Under the pieces are notes generated by a model that saw only the letters and a program-made list of their open reading frames with translations, made no database searches and was not told where the DNA came from. Of a stretch of 64,000 nucleotides of DNA, positions 23,271-31,913 are shown piece by piece. Within the stretch, counting starts at the first letter, position 1; each line of letters starts with the position of its first letter. The translations under genes and the position numbers were made by a program. Source of the stretch: DATLRC01 sp035478435 (GTDB lineage: Bacteria > Patescibacteriota > Saccharimonadia > Saccharimonadales > UBA4665); contig DATIJT010000022.1 in assembly GCA_035478435.1 (NCBI GenBank), positions 1 to 64,000 on the forward strand, in the 5' to 3' direction.

Positions 23271-25199
23271 TTACTCTTTCTTGTCGTCCTTATCGTCGAC
23301 GACTTCGCCTTCGATTGGTTCGTCGCCGTCAGATTTCTTGTCTTCTGAACTCTGATCTCCAGCCTCTGAACTCTCTGCATCCTTAGATGCGTTTTCGTAC
23401 ATTTTGCTTCCTATGGGCATGAGCACATCGTTCAGCTCTTTGGCCGCAGTTTCTAGAGTAGATTTATCGGCTTTGTCATCTTGGACGACTTTTTTGGCCT
23501 TTTCTACGGCTTCGTCTAGTTTCTTGACGTCATCTTCAGCCAGCTTATCTTTATGCTCAGATTTTAACTTTTCAGCTTGGTAAACGGCGCTGTCCAGCAT
23601 GTTGCGGGCTTCGACGGTTTCTTTTTTCTGCTTGTCTTCATCGGCGTGGGCTTCGGCTTCTTTAGCCATCTTTTCGACCTCGGTTTTATCGAGATTACCG
23701 GAGCCGGAAATAGTAATGCTCTGTTCTTTGCTTGTACCTTTATCTTTGGCAGTAACATTCAAAATACCGTTGGCATCGATGTTAAAGGTCACTTCAATTT
23801 GCGGGATGCCGCGCGGGGCGGGCGGGATGCCATCCAGCGTGAACCGGCCCAAGCTCTTGTTGCCCTCTATCATTTCGCGTTCGCCCTGGGCGACATGGAT
23901 TTCGACCTGAGGCTGATTATCGGCGGCCGTAGAAAAGACTTCGGATTTGGAAGTCGGAATAGTAGTGTTGCGCTCAATAAGCTTGGTCATAACACCACCC
24001 ATAGTTTCAATACCCAGGCTCAAAGGTGTAACATCAAGCAATAACACGTCCTTAACGTCACCCTGGAGCACGCCTCCCTGGATGGCGGCACCGATGGCCA
24101 CTACTTCGTCCGGGTTGACACCCTTCATCGGCTCTTTGCCAAATATGGCTTTGACCTTTTCCTGGACGGCCGGCATTCGGGTCATACCACCTACCAGCAC
24201 TACAGCATCTATGTCACTGGCTTTGAGGCCAGCGTCTTTGAGGGCCTTCTCGCAAGGGTTGGCAGTTTTGTTGATCAAATCTCCAACCAGGCTCTCCAGC
24301 TTGGCGCGCGTTAGTTTGTGCTCGAAGTGTTTGGGGCCTTCGGCATCGGCGGTCAGGAACGGCAAGTTGACATTAACTTCTTGGGCGCTACTTAGTTCAA
24401 TTTTGGCCTTTTCGGCTTCATCGCGCAGGCGCTGCATGGCAGCTTTGTCATTGGAAATGTCGATGCCGTGTTCCTTTTTGAACTCATCGGCAAAATAGTT
24501 GATGATGACGCGGTCGAAGTCGGCGCCGCCCAAGTGGGTGTCGCCATTGGTGCTCTTGACTTCGAAGACGCCATCCCCAAGTTCCAGGATGGAAACGTCG
24601 AAAGTACCGCCACCGAGGTCATAAACAGCTATCTTTTCGTCCTTTTTGTCGGCTTTGTCCAGCCCATAAGCCAGGGCGGCCGCCGTTGGTTCGTTGATAA
24701 TGCGCTTAACTTCCAGCCCGGCGATTTTGCCGGCGTCTTTGGTAGCGTGGCGCTGCGAATCGTCGAAGTAGGCCGGCACGGTTATAACAGCTTCGCTGAC
24801 TTTGTCACCCAGGAAAGCTTCGGCGTCGGCCTTCAGTTTGCCCAAAATCATAGCGCTGATTTCCTCAGGGCTGTATTCTTTGTCGGCCATTTTGACTTTT
24901 ACGCCGTTGCCGCTTTTAACAATCTCGTAGCCCATAAGCTTGAGGTCGCGCTGGATTTCCGGGTCATCCCATTTGCGGCCGATTAAACGCTTAACCTCAT
25001 AAATAGTATTTTTAGAGTTAGTAACCTGCTGGCGACGAGCGACTTGACCAACCAAACGCTCACTGTTTTTGTTCACCGCTACGACAGAAGGCGTAGTACG
25101 AGCTCCCTCAGAGTTAGCAATAATCTCCGGCTTTCCAGCCTGCATAACTGCCATTGCTGAGTTAGTTGTACCTAAATCGATACCAATAATTTTACCCAT
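23271..25199 (-). CDS. dnaK: Chaperone protein DnaK (Hsp70)
   Basis: A 642-residue Hsp70. Nucleotide-binding motifs IIGIDLGTTNSAMAV, VYDLGGGTFDVSILELG and VVLVGGMTRMPAVQ lie in the first 380 residues, then the linker DVLLLDVTPLSLGIE and the substrate domain; an acidic tail (about 605-642) ends in DDKDDKKE. ATG 25199 follows GGAGGAATTG and is preferred to the TTG one codon earlier. It overlaps the 84-residue gene by 8 nt. It works with DnaJ and GrpE, and expression should be repressed by HrcA at the CIRCE sites upstream. Confidence 0.98.
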   Translation of the reverse strand: MGKIIGIDLGTTNSAMAVMQAGKPEIIANSEGARTTPSVVAVNKNSERLVGQVARRQQVTNSKNTIYEVKRLIGRKWDDPEIQRDLKLMGYEIVKSGNGVKVKMADKEYSPEEISAMILGKLKADAEAFLGDKVSEAVITVPAYFDDSQRHATKDAGKIAGLEVKRIINEPTAAALAYGLDKADKKDEKIAVYDLGGGTFDVSILELGDGVFEVKSTNGDTHLGGADFDRVIINYFADEFKKEHGIDISNDKAAMQRLRDEAEKAKIELSSAQEVNVNLPFLTADAEGPKHFEHKLTRAKLESLVGDLINKTANPCEKALKDAGLKASDIDAVVLVGGMTRMPAVQEKVKAIFGKEPMKGVNPDEVVAIGAAIQGGVLQGDVKDVLLLDVTPLSLGIETMGGVMTKLIERNTTIPTSKSEVFSTAADNQPQVEIHVAQGEREMIEGNKSLGRFTLDGIPPAPRGIPQIEVTFNIDANGILNVTAKDKGTSKEQSITISGSGNLDKTEVEKMAKEAEAHADEDKQKKETVEARNMLDSAVYQAEKLKSEHKDKLAEDDVKKLDEAVEKAKKVVQDDKADKSTLETAAKELNDVLMPIGSKMYENASKDAESSEAGDQSSEDKKSDGDEPIEGEVVDDKDDKKE

Positions 25200-25446
25200 C
25201 AATTCCTCCCCGGATCCCTTCTTCTACTGCTAACCTAGTAACTAGTTCTAGGCTCTTGGCATCTTCTAGGGACATCCCACGTTCAGTTAATACCGCCACC
25301 GTTTTATCTACCTGAACAACTCTATCCAAGGAGCCATAGGTATCCCATTTTTGAGGCAAGCCATGCTCTGTAAAATACGTATTCCAGAATGAAGCAACCT
25401 CAGGATCTATGACTGTGTCTGTATGATCTCTAGTTTCAATTCCCAT
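25192..25446 (-). CDS. Small protein heading the dnaK operon
   Basis: An 84-residue soluble protein starting MGIETRDHTDTVIDPEVASFW, with no membrane segment. AGGAGA lies 7 nt before the ATG. It is the first gene after the CIRCE-containing promoter and overlaps dnaK by 8 nt. It has no recognised family. Small lead genes like this are not part of classical hrcA-grpE-dnaK-dnaJ operons. Confidence 0.65.
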   Translation of the reverse strand: MGIETRDHTDTVIDPEVASFWNTYFTEHGLPQKWDTYGSLDRVVQVDKTVAVLTERGMSLEDAKSLELVTRLAVEEGIRGGIDG

Positions 25447-25494
25447 AATGTTCTCCTTTTAGCATTGTACTTAGTAGAGTGCTAATACTATTCT

Positions 25495-25532
25495 AGCATA
25501 GGAAATTAGCACTCACCTGTCAAGAGTGCTAG
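25495..25532 (-). promoter_or_regulatory. dnaK operon promoter with CIRCE operator
   Basis: On the minus strand, TTGACA (25518-25523), a 17-bp spacer and TATGCT (25495-25500) form the promoter. A near-perfect CIRCE element, TTAGCACTC, 9 bp, GAGTGCTAG, covers 25506-25532 and so overlaps the -35 box and spacer. An extra half-site GAGTGCTAA at 25477-25485 lies downstream of the -10. HrcA bound here would block RNA polymerase. Confidence 0.9.
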
Positions 25533-25588
25533 CTATTTTAAGTGTCCTTTATTTGTGTATACTGAAGCATATTATTTAAGGAGTAGTT

Positions 25589-26017
25589 ATGAAAGAAAAT
25601 ATTAAAATTGCTGTATTAGGGGTAGTGGCATTTTTACTAGCTATCCAGGTTGGGGTGCTGAGTGATTTGCAAAATTCTCAAAAAGAAAGCTCCAAGCAGT
25701 TGGCCAGCATTGCACAAGTCCAGAATAGCCAAACCCCTAAAGAAATCCAGGACCAGATTAACGCCAACGGCTACCAAGCGGTATTTCTGACAGATAAAAG
25801 CACTTACTTCGGCAAACTAAAGGAAATGAACCCTAATTTCTTTTCTTTAACCGACGTTTTTTATCTTAAGGAGGGCGGAGGCTCACTTATAAAACTGAGC
25901 AATGAGCTCCATGGGCCAAAAGACTACATGTATATCCCTAAGTCGCAAGTTTTGTTCGTCGAAAACTTGAAAGATGACGGCCAAGTAGTAAAGGCTATAA
26001 AAAGCTACAAACCGTAA
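25589..26017 (+). CDS. Membrane-anchored protein, paralogue of the 57.7 kb gene
   Basis: A 142-residue protein with an N-terminal membrane helix (about 7-27) and an extracytoplasmic domain containing YQAVFLTDKSTYFGKLKEM, SLTDVFYLKEG and VLFVENLKDDGQVVKAI. The same block pattern occurs in the 205-residue protein at 57688-58305 (QAVFLNTGQVYFGKVKSL, WENLQDNGQVAQAV). AAGGAG lies 7 nt before the ATG. The function is unknown, and the family seems to be lineage-specific. Confidence 0.75.
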   Translation: MKENIKIAVLGVVAFLLAIQVGVLSDLQNSQKESSKQLASIAQVQNSQTPKEIQDQINANGYQAVFLTDKSTYFGKLKEMNPNFFSLTDVFYLKEGGGSLIKLSNELHGPKDYMYIPKSQVLFVENLKDDGQVVKAIKSYKP

Positions 26018-26030
26018 TTAACCGGTTTTT
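26009..26030. terminator. Small bidirectional terminator between convergent genes
   Basis: Stem AAACCG/CGGTTT with a loop of 8 bases and T tracts, overlapping the stops of the plus gene and grpE. Confidence 0.5.
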
Positions 26031-26497
26031 ACCCTGACCATAGCGTGGCGGATGATGTCATCGCCTAGTTTGTAGCCAGCCTGGAGTTCTTCGGTGACAA
26101 CCTCTTCCGTCCCGTCGCCTTCTTCCATACTGACGGCTTCGTGATATTTCGGGTCAAACACTTCGCCGACGGTTTTGATCCGTTCGACGCCCATTTGTTC
26201 AAGAGTCTTTTCGAACTGTTGGACAACGGCGTTTACGCCCTTGATGTAATCATTGCCCTCAAGGTCTTTGGGTATATGTTTAAGGGCCCGTTCGAAGCTA
26301 TCAATAACCGGCAAAAGCTCACGGACCACATTAGATTTAACGTGATTCCGAAGATCCGCAATCTGCTCTTCATGGCGTCGACGAATATTGATGGCGTCGG
26401 CCCGCTCGCGCTGCAAAGCTTCGGTTAGTTCAGCGACTTGCTGCTGCAATTCCTCGATTTGGGATTTGGGATTTGGGATTTGGGATTTTTTAGTCAT
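26018..26497 (-). CDS. grpE: Nucleotide exchange factor GrpE
   Basis: A 159-residue protein. The N-terminal coiled coil (about 10-60) contains ADAINIRRRHEEQIADL, then the head domain with LLPVIDSFERALKHIP and the conserved end FDPKYHEAVSMEEGDGTEEVV and GYKLGDDIIRHAMVRV. It releases ADP from DnaK. ATG 26497 overlaps the hrcA stop by 8 nt. Residues 4-14 (KSQIPNPKSQI) are encoded by a heptamer tandem repeat, so copy-number change would shift the frame right after the start. Confidence 0.95.
   Translation of the reverse strand: MTKKSQIPNPKSQIEELQQQVAELTEALQRERADAINIRRRHEEQIADLRNHVKSNVVRELLPVIDSFERALKHIPKDLEGNDYIKGVNAVVQQFEKTLEQMGVERIKTVGEVFDPKYHEAVSMEEGDGTEEVVTEELQAGYKLGDDIIRHAMVRVKTG
26456..26488. 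repeat. Heptamer tandem repeat inside grpE
   Basis: Four tandem GGGATTT units (26461-26488) preceded by a partial unit (GATTT). The unit length of 7 is not a multiple of 3, so gain or loss of a unit changes the grpE frame. Confidence 0.85.
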
Positions 26498-27197
26498 AGA
26501 GCACTTCTTCCAGCTCTTGGCCGGCACGGCGGACTAGGAGCATGACATCGCGGTACTGTTGGCGGGTGGGACCAAGCACGCCTATGTAACTGCGGTCGGA
26601 ATATGGGCTCTGGAAGCGGCTGATTATCAGGCTGGCGCCGGCACTGCGGCCGATAGGGTTTTCCTGGCCGATATAGACGCTCAGTGGTTCGTTCGGGGCA
26701 GCCTCGCGAAGCCACGGCTCAAGGTTATCTAACAATCCTGCCACTTGCTGAACTTGGCCCGGGAGCATAAACTCCGGCTGACCGAATAAGTTAGAAAGTC
26801 CGCTCATGTAAAGTTGGTTGCCAATGGTAGCCAGGCCTAAGTTATGGGTTAGTTCTACCAGCGTATCAACGGCGTTACGGATCATCCGTTCCGGTGCGCC
26901 GGCTTGCTGGACGCGGGAGGCTAGGGCTCGCTCGGTACGTCTCTCTGGCGGTTTCGCACCGCCCTCTTTGCCCAATTCGTTAACGTAAAAACGGTAACCT
27001 TTATCGGTCGGTACGCGGCCAGCGCTAGTGTGCGGTTGCATTATATAGCCGGCCCGTTCCAGGTCGGCCATTTCCGCCCGGACAGTCGCCGAACTGACAT
27101 CAAAAGCTTTGGCCAGTAGGCTAGAGCCCACCGGGCTGGCTACTTCGGCATATTGTTCAATAATGGCAGTTAGGATTTGCTTTTGCCTCTCGGTCAT
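26490..27197 (-). CDS. hrcA: Heat-inducible transcription repressor HrcA
   Basis: A 235-residue repressor, shorter than the usual 340 or so. N-terminal winged helix with MTERQKQILTAIIEQYAEVA and VSSATVRAEMADLERAGYI, followed by QPHTSAGRVPTDKGYRFYV, the family hallmark. The C-terminal part carries SVYIGQENPIG and YIGVLGPTRQQY. The GAF-like middle domain is reduced. ATG 27197 lies 7 nt after TATAAT, so the mRNA is probably leaderless. It autoregulates through the CIRCE element just upstream. Confidence 0.95.
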   Translation of the reverse strand: MTERQKQILTAIIEQYAEVASPVGSSLLAKAFDVSSATVRAEMADLERAGYIMQPHTSAGRVPTDKGYRFYVNELGKEGGAKPPERRTERALASRVQQAGAPERMIRNAVDTLVELTHNLGLATIGNQLYMSGLSNLFGQPEFMLPGQVQQVAGLLDNLEPWLREAAPNEPLSVYIGQENPIGRSAGASLIISRFQSPYSDRSYIGVLGPTRQQYRDVMLLVRRAGQELEEVLYD

Positions 27198-27204
27198 GAT
27201 TTGA

Positions 27205-27242
27205 ATTATATAAGTTTGGCACTCAAAACTCAAGAGTGCCAA
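27205..27242 (-). promoter_or_regulatory. hrcA promoter with CIRCE operator, leaderless start
   Basis: Minus strand TTGAGT (27228-27233), 17-bp spacer, TATAAT (27205-27210), then 7 nt to the hrcA ATG. CIRCE TTGGCACTC, 9 bp, GAGTGCCAA spans 27216-27242, overlapping the spacer and -35 box. The two half-sites are perfectly complementary. Confidence 0.9.
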
Positions 27243-27312
27243 AAATTTATAGTGCTTATGTTTAATGAGATCGGAGGTGATATTATAAGACCAATTAAAT
27301 TGGGGGAATGTT

Positions 27313-28788
27313 ATGAATAATCTTGTCGGGGGTGGAGAGATTGCTAGGGTATTTGACCAAATTCAGCCTGGAGTAATACCCAATATACTTGCGAATAAAT
27401 ATCCTTCGTCCGCAATGCGACAGATATGGAGTCCTGAGGGCAAAATAATAGCTGAACGACTTTTGTGGGTTGCTGTAATGGAAGCCCAGGCAGAAGCAGG
27501 ACTAACTATTCCCACGGAGCATATAGATGATTATCGAAATGTAATAGGTGTTATCAATTTCGATTCGATGACCCAAAAAGAAGAGATAACCGGACATGAC
27601 GTTAAAGCCCGTATAGAAGAATTCGACGAATTGGCAGGCCATCAGGATGCTCATAAAGCTCTGACTTCCCGAGACCAAACCGATAATGTTGAGCAATTGC
27701 AGATTATGTTATCTCTTAAATTAATCAGGGCTAGGATGGTAGCAGGTATAAGTCGGCTGGCAGTCAATGCGGCTCAATATGCTTTATTACCAATTACGGG
27801 TAGATCGCACTTGCAACCAGCCCAAACAACGACTTTTGGCAAAAGGTTAGCTAATCATGGTGAAGAATTGATGGATGCTTATTGGTCTATGGATGACCAT
27901 ATAGCCAGATACAAACTGAGAGGAATTAAAGGCCCTGTGGGCACTCAACAAGATATGCTAGATCTTTTTGATGGCGACAAAGAAAAGGTAGAGGCCCTAG
28001 AGGCAGCAATAGCGCAAGCGCTTGGCTTCACCGCCGTCTACAATGCCGTTGGTCAGATTTATCCTCGGTCGAGGGACAATGATTCCCTACACCAACTCGT
28101 CCATTCGATCGCACCGCTATCTAACTTCGCCAAGAATACAAGGTTAATGGCTATGCTTGAACAAATAAGAGAAACAACCAGATCAAGGGTAAATTCATCG
28201 GCCATGCCACATAAAATTAATCCTACCCTTTGCGAAAGAATTAACGGCTTCTACACAGTAGTAGGTGGTTATCAAAATATGATGAGAGAGATAGGTGGCG
28301 ATCAATGGCTTGAAGGCACTGTGGCCGATTCGGTAGTCCGGCGCGTAGCTCTAGATAACGCCTTTTTTGCTACCGATGGCGCGCATGAAACATTTTTGAA
28401 TATCATGGACGATTTTCAAATTTACCCCGGCGCAATTGATGCCGAGCTTAGGCGGAATCTACCATTTTTGAGCTCGACCAAACTGCTGATGGCCGCTGTT
28501 AAAGCCGGTATGGGCCGTGAAGATGCTCACGCGATTATTAAAGAGCACTCTTCCGCGGCGATTGAAGCGGTAAGACTTCACGGAGCCCTTGATTACGACT
28601 TATACGGAAGATTGGCCCGCGACCCTGCTTTTCCTCTGGATGCCGCCCAAATTGAAGCGGCTCTTGATGAACCCATTAATCTTGTAGGAAGCGCGCCTGA
28701 ACAAGTCGCAAAATTTGTTCGTCAAGCCGAAGAAATTATAAGCACTGACCCTGAGGCTGCAGCTTATAAGCCTAAAAGAGCACTATAG
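27313..28788 (+). CDS. purB: Adenylosuccinate lyase
   Basis: A 491-residue lyase of the fumarase/aspartase superfamily. Visible are EEITGHDVKARIEEF (substrate His region), ALTSRDQTDNVEQLQ, GRSHLQPAQTTTFGKR (catalytic His) and the signature SSAMPHKINPTLCERI with the mobile-loop Ser. It splits adenylosuccinate to AMP plus fumarate, and SAICAR to AICAR. A GGGGGAA ribosome site precedes the ATG. No other purine biosynthesis gene is nearby, so here it more likely serves the IMP-to-AMP step with PurA. Confidence 0.93.
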   Translation: MNNLVGGGEIARVFDQIQPGVIPNILANKYPSSAMRQIWSPEGKIIAERLLWVAVMEAQAEAGLTIPTEHIDDYRNVIGVINFDSMTQKEEITGHDVKARIEEFDELAGHQDAHKALTSRDQTDNVEQLQIMLSLKLIRARMVAGISRLAVNAAQYALLPITGRSHLQPAQTTTFGKRLANHGEELMDAYWSMDDHIARYKLRGIKGPVGTQQDMLDLFDGDKEKVEALEAAIAQALGFTAVYNAVGQIYPRSRDNDSLHQLVHSIAPLSNFAKNTRLMAMLEQIRETTRSRVNSSAMPHKINPTLCERINGFYTVVGGYQNMMREIGGDQWLEGTVADSVVRRVALDNAFFATDGAHETFLNIMDDFQIYPGAIDAELRRNLPFLSSTKLLMAAVKAGMGREDAHAIIKEHSSAAIEAVRLHGALDYDLYGRLARDPAFPLDAAQIEAALDEPINLVGSAPEQVAKFVRQAEEIISTDPEAAAYKPKRAL

Positions 28789-29505
28789 ACCACTGAGTTC
28801 AGTTTGGGTCTCTTCGACTAATTTTTTAGCGAGTGCGCGGGCTTTGGCTTCCTGGGTTGGGTCGCGATCGCCGGTGGTGGCGAAACGGTCAATTTCTGCC
28901 ACGGCCTTGTCTAAAGAGTTATTGATGAAACACTTGTAGTAATCGGTCGTTAATAATTGGCCTAATTCCAGAGTGGCCGTTTGCATACGGCGGTGGTAGT
29001 CGGCCGGATTTATGGTTCCGCCGTAGCGCTTCCTCAGGCGCTCTTGCCAAACTTCGTAGCTGGGCGGCAATATAAAAGCCGCTTTGACACTCGGCGCCAG
29101 CGCCTTGTAGGCCGCCACGCCCTGGACCTCGATATCGGTCAGGGCAATTTTGCCCTCGTCTTTGGCTTTTTGGATTTCAGCTACACTGGTTCCATAAAGG
29201 TTGCCGCTGTACATTTTGGCTTCCACGAAAGCGCCATCGTTTAGCATTTTTTCGGCTTCAGCTAGGTCAATGAAGTGGTATTCGCTTCCATCTTCCTCCA
29301 TTACGCCGCGATTTAGGCGCGGCTGGCGGGTGGTATGCGACACGATGTGATGATATTTGCCAGTCTCGAGCAACTTTTGCTTAATGCTGTCCTTGCCGGC
29401 ACCGCTGATGCCCACCAGGAATATAATCGGCGTCTGCTGGATTAAAGCAATAGTACTAGCCGAAGGTTGGTAGGAAACTATTTTTTGGATCAGCTTTGGG
29501 TTCAT
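28783..29505 (-). CDS. gmk: Guanylate kinase
   Basis: A 240-residue P-loop kinase converting GMP to GDP. Walker A FLVGISGAGKDS (about residues 29-40), the GMP-binding region SHTTRQPRLNRGVMEEDGSEYHF (read in parts) and SGNLYGTS, and the lid segment RLRKRYGG. Asp instead of the usual Ser in GAGKDS is notable but seen in related kinases. The C-terminal tail is about 30 residues longer than the typical 205. It is convergent with purB, and the two stops are adjacent. Confidence 0.88.
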   Translation of the reverse strand: MNPKLIQKIVSYQPSASTIALIQQTPIIFLVGISGAGKDSIKQKLLETGKYHHIVSHTTRQPRLNRGVMEEDGSEYHFIDLAEAEKMLNDGAFVEAKMYSGNLYGTSVAEIQKAKDEGKIALTDIEVQGVAAYKALAPSVKAAFILPPSYEVWQERLRKRYGGTINPADYHRRMQTATLELGQLLTTDYYKCFINNSLDKAVAEIDRFATTGDRDPTQEAKARALAKKLVEETQTELSGL

Positions 29506-29538
29506 AACGATTTATTGTTTATATAATATCAAGTGTGT

Positions 29539-30153
29539 TTAAAATAGTCGGCTTTTTAAGCTGCATAACCTTAAAAAGATGGTGTGCAAATGAAAGCTCA
29601 CGAAGAAAACGGCTGAGCCTAATAAAAGATATCCTAAGCCAGCCAAGGTTAGCAAATTGTTGCCGGCAAAATGTAAACAAGCCAGTCCAAACGGCGCAAT
29701 GACCCGGAAAAATACAACTGTGAATATTGCCCAGCCAATAATTATAAGTAGTCGAGCCATTAGCCGGATTTTATTCTCCCGGATAAGCCGCTGGCGGTCA
29801 GCGTTAACGTAATGAAGCCGGGCTTTTAATTTTTTTAAAGCGCCCGCGAGGTTTATAGGCATTATGATTATGGCGTAAAGCAAGCCGCCTACCAGCATCC
29901 AAAGCACGCTGTTGGTCGCCCGCCCCACATAGGAACTGTTTTGCAGTTTGTTGGTCACACTACTTACAGTTTCCTGGCTACTAGCGATCAAGTCGCGGGA
30001 AGCATCCCGCCCTAGCAAGGCGGTATAAATTTGCCCGTTTTGGGAGCCAATCGACCAGACCAAGCTCCCGACCAAACTAGCAGTTAACATCAGACAAAGG
30101 CATAGGCTCAGAATTGATGGCCTTAGTAAGGTTAGTCCTGGCTTTTTATGCAT
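29539..30153 (-). CDS. Polytopic membrane protein of unknown function
   Basis: A 204-residue protein with about four hydrophobic helices (about 14-36, 82-105, 128-150, 163-188) and an extracytoplasmic loop after the first. A basic cytoplasmic loop (KKLKARLHYVNADRQRLIRENKIR) lies between helices 2 and 3. No family is recognised. The ATG is 33 nt upstream of the downstream gmk promoter region in opposite sense to the next plus gene. Confidence 0.6.
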   Translation of the reverse strand: MHKKPGLTLLRPSILSLCLCLMLTASLVGSLVWSIGSQNGQIYTALLGRDASRDLIASSQETVSSVTNKLQNSSYVGRATNSVLWMLVGGLLYAIIIMPINLAGALKKLKARLHYVNADRQRLIRENKIRLMARLLIIIGWAIFTVVFFRVIAPFGLACLHFAGNNLLTLAGLGYLLLGSAVFFVSFHLHTIFLRLCSLKSRLF

Positions 30154-30230
30154 AAACCGTATCTATTTGACATACTTTCTATCAAAGCATATCATCTAAC
30201 CATAAGCACAGTAAAAAGGAAAACAAACTT

Positions 30231-30683
30231 ATGAAAAAACTCAATACGCGGGGCTTCTCGCAACATATATTATTTGTGGCGATTATTGTCGTCTTCGGAA
30301 TCGTCGGCGCCTATGTATTTGTAAGAAGCCACGCCGCTACCTGCGTAGATTATCAATACGGCTATAATTCGGCAACCGGGCACGGATCGGGCGGTATATG
30401 TGTTAACTATATTCAGATACTGGCTAATCATAAACTGCCCTACATACCTACCTATCCTTCGCCGACTCTAGAGGTAGACGGCCACTACGGCCCTAAGACT
30501 AAAGACGGTATTTTGAGAATTCAAAAGAAGTGGGGCCTGACCCAGGATGGAATTGTTGGTCCGCACACCTGGAAAGCCCTTTGTTCCAGCGGCACGACGG
30601 GATGGGCCACCGGCGGGCCTTTCACTGCTACAGAGTTTAACGCCTGGAAAAATGCTGGCTGTTCGACCCTCTCCGCAACCTAA
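30231..30683 (+). CDS. Peptidoglycan-binding domain protein, membrane-anchored
   Basis: A 150-residue protein. The N-terminus resembles the Saccharibacteria anchor MKKLNTRGFSQHILF with one helix (about 12-32). A PG_binding_1-type module (about 75-115) follows with VDGHYGPKTKDGILRIQKKWGLTQDGIVGPHTW, here read in parts. Four Cys residues probably form disulfides outside the cell. There is no catalytic domain, so it likely tethers the envelope to peptidoglycan or modulates a partner hydrolase. It lies 24 nt upstream of an O-antigen-ligase-like gene. Confidence 0.82.
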   Translation: MKKLNTRGFSQHILFVAIIVVFGIVGAYVFVRSHAATCVDYQYGYNSATGHGSGGICVNYIQILANHKLPYIPTYPSPTLEVDGHYGPKTKDGILRIQKKWGLTQDGIVGPHTWKALCSSGTTGWATGGPFTATEFNAWKNAGCSTLSAT

Positions 30684-30707
30684 GGCCAATTTCGGGTACG
30701 TTTAGCC

Positions 30708-31913
30708 ATGGCGTACAGGATAGGTCTTGGCTCAAAACCGAGACCTATTAGCAGCTACGAAGACCTTGTCCTCCTCCTGAGTTGTGGCTTGGCCTTTTTG
30801 GTTCCTTTTTCGCAGGCTAAGAACATTGATCTTAAAGAGCTCGTTTTAATCTTAGCCGGCGGCCTCGCATGGCTAAGTGTTTACCTAAAGCGAAAGCAGG
30901 TTCTGGCCAAACTTAGCCCTTTCTCGGTAGTACTTTTGGCTAGTTTTATATTCGGCTGTTTAGCTAACGGCCTTTTCTATCATGCGGCCACCAATTTATT
31001 TGACTTGCCTTTTACGCGGCTGGGGTTAGTAGGGTTATTAGCTTGCGCAGGGTGCGGCTTGGCACTGATGCTCATAAGCGGCCGTAAGATCATGCGATGG
31101 TTTTACGCGTCTACCGTCTTAATGGCCGTTGCCGCGCTACCCTTTGATCTGGCCAGCGGACAAATTGGCGGGCGGCCGGGCGGCCTGTTTTATCAGGCAG
31201 ATATTTTAGCGGTTTTCATGGGTATAGGACTACTGCTAGGCATTTATCTGTGGCGGATTTATCCCGCCCGTAAGGTCTGGTTGCTTATAGCGCAGGCTCT
31301 TATGTTGACTATTCTGCTTTTAACGCAAACGCGAGCTGTGATATTTATTTTGGTATTTCTGGCTCTAATGATAATTTATAACTTAACACAGCGGCGGCTA
31401 CTGGCTTTCACTGTTCTGGCGGCACTGGTGTTAATGATCTATGGGCTGCATGTATTAGTGCCTACGCGCTTAACCGATCCTGGTTACGTCGTCGAGAGCG
31501 TGAGTTACAGGCTGTCATTACAAAAGTCAGCTTTAAGCGCCGTAAAGCAAATGCGGTTTTTCGGATACGGAGGGGGCAATATTATGCGGGCACTGCCTTG
31601 CTACAATCTCCAAGCCCCAAAACTACTCGTTTCTTGCAAACAAGGCTATTACTTCAATAGCAGTCATAATGTTTTTATAGATCGTTTACTGACTTTGGGC
31701 TGGTGGGGTGGCCTGAGCTATGCGCTTTTTGTAAGTTTTAGCTTGTTCAAAGGTTGGCAGCAAGGTTCAAAGCGAATCCTTTTTTATTGTGCTCTGTTAA
31801 TAGGCGCTTATTACTTTACCAACATAACCAACATTGAACTCGAGCTATGGTTCTGGGTAATTTTACTTCAGATATCAAAATTTAAGAGCCTGACAGAATC
31901 AGAAAAGTGCTAA
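30708..31913 (+). CDS. O-antigen ligase/polymerase-like membrane protein
   Basis: A 401-residue protein with about ten helices. The Wzy_C-type pattern LTQTRAVIFILVFLALMI and the later large loop with FFGYGGGNIM and NSSHNVFIDRLLTLGWWGGL match the O-antigen ligase (WaaL/Wzy) superfamily, where the loop Arg and His act in glycan transfer. It probably polymerises or ligates a surface polysaccharide or glycosylates a surface protein. The stop overlaps the convergent lepA by 4 nt. Confidence 0.8.
   Translation: MAYRIGLGSKPRPISSYEDLVLLLSCGLAFLVPFSQAKNIDLKELVLILAGGLAWLSVYLKRKQVLAKLSPFSVVLLASFIFGCLANGLFYHAATNLFDLPFTRLGLVGLLACAGCGLALMLISGRKIMRWFYASTVLMAVAALPFDLASGQIGGRPGGLFYQADILAVFMGIGLLLGIYLWRIYPARKVWLLIAQALMLTILLLTQTRAVIFILVFLALMIIYNLTQRRLLAFTVLAALVLMIYGLHVLVPTRLTDPGYVVESVSYRLSLQKSALSAVKQMRFFGYGGGNIMRALPCYNLQAPKLLVSCKQGYYFNSSHNVFIDRLLTLGWWGGLSYALFVSFSLFKGWQQGSKRILFYCALLIGAYYFTNITNIELELWFWVILLQISKFKSLTESEKC

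Noticed and set aside
23577..24986. Long plus-strand frames opposite dnaK
   Set aside because: They are mirror frames of a highly biased, well-conserved gene.
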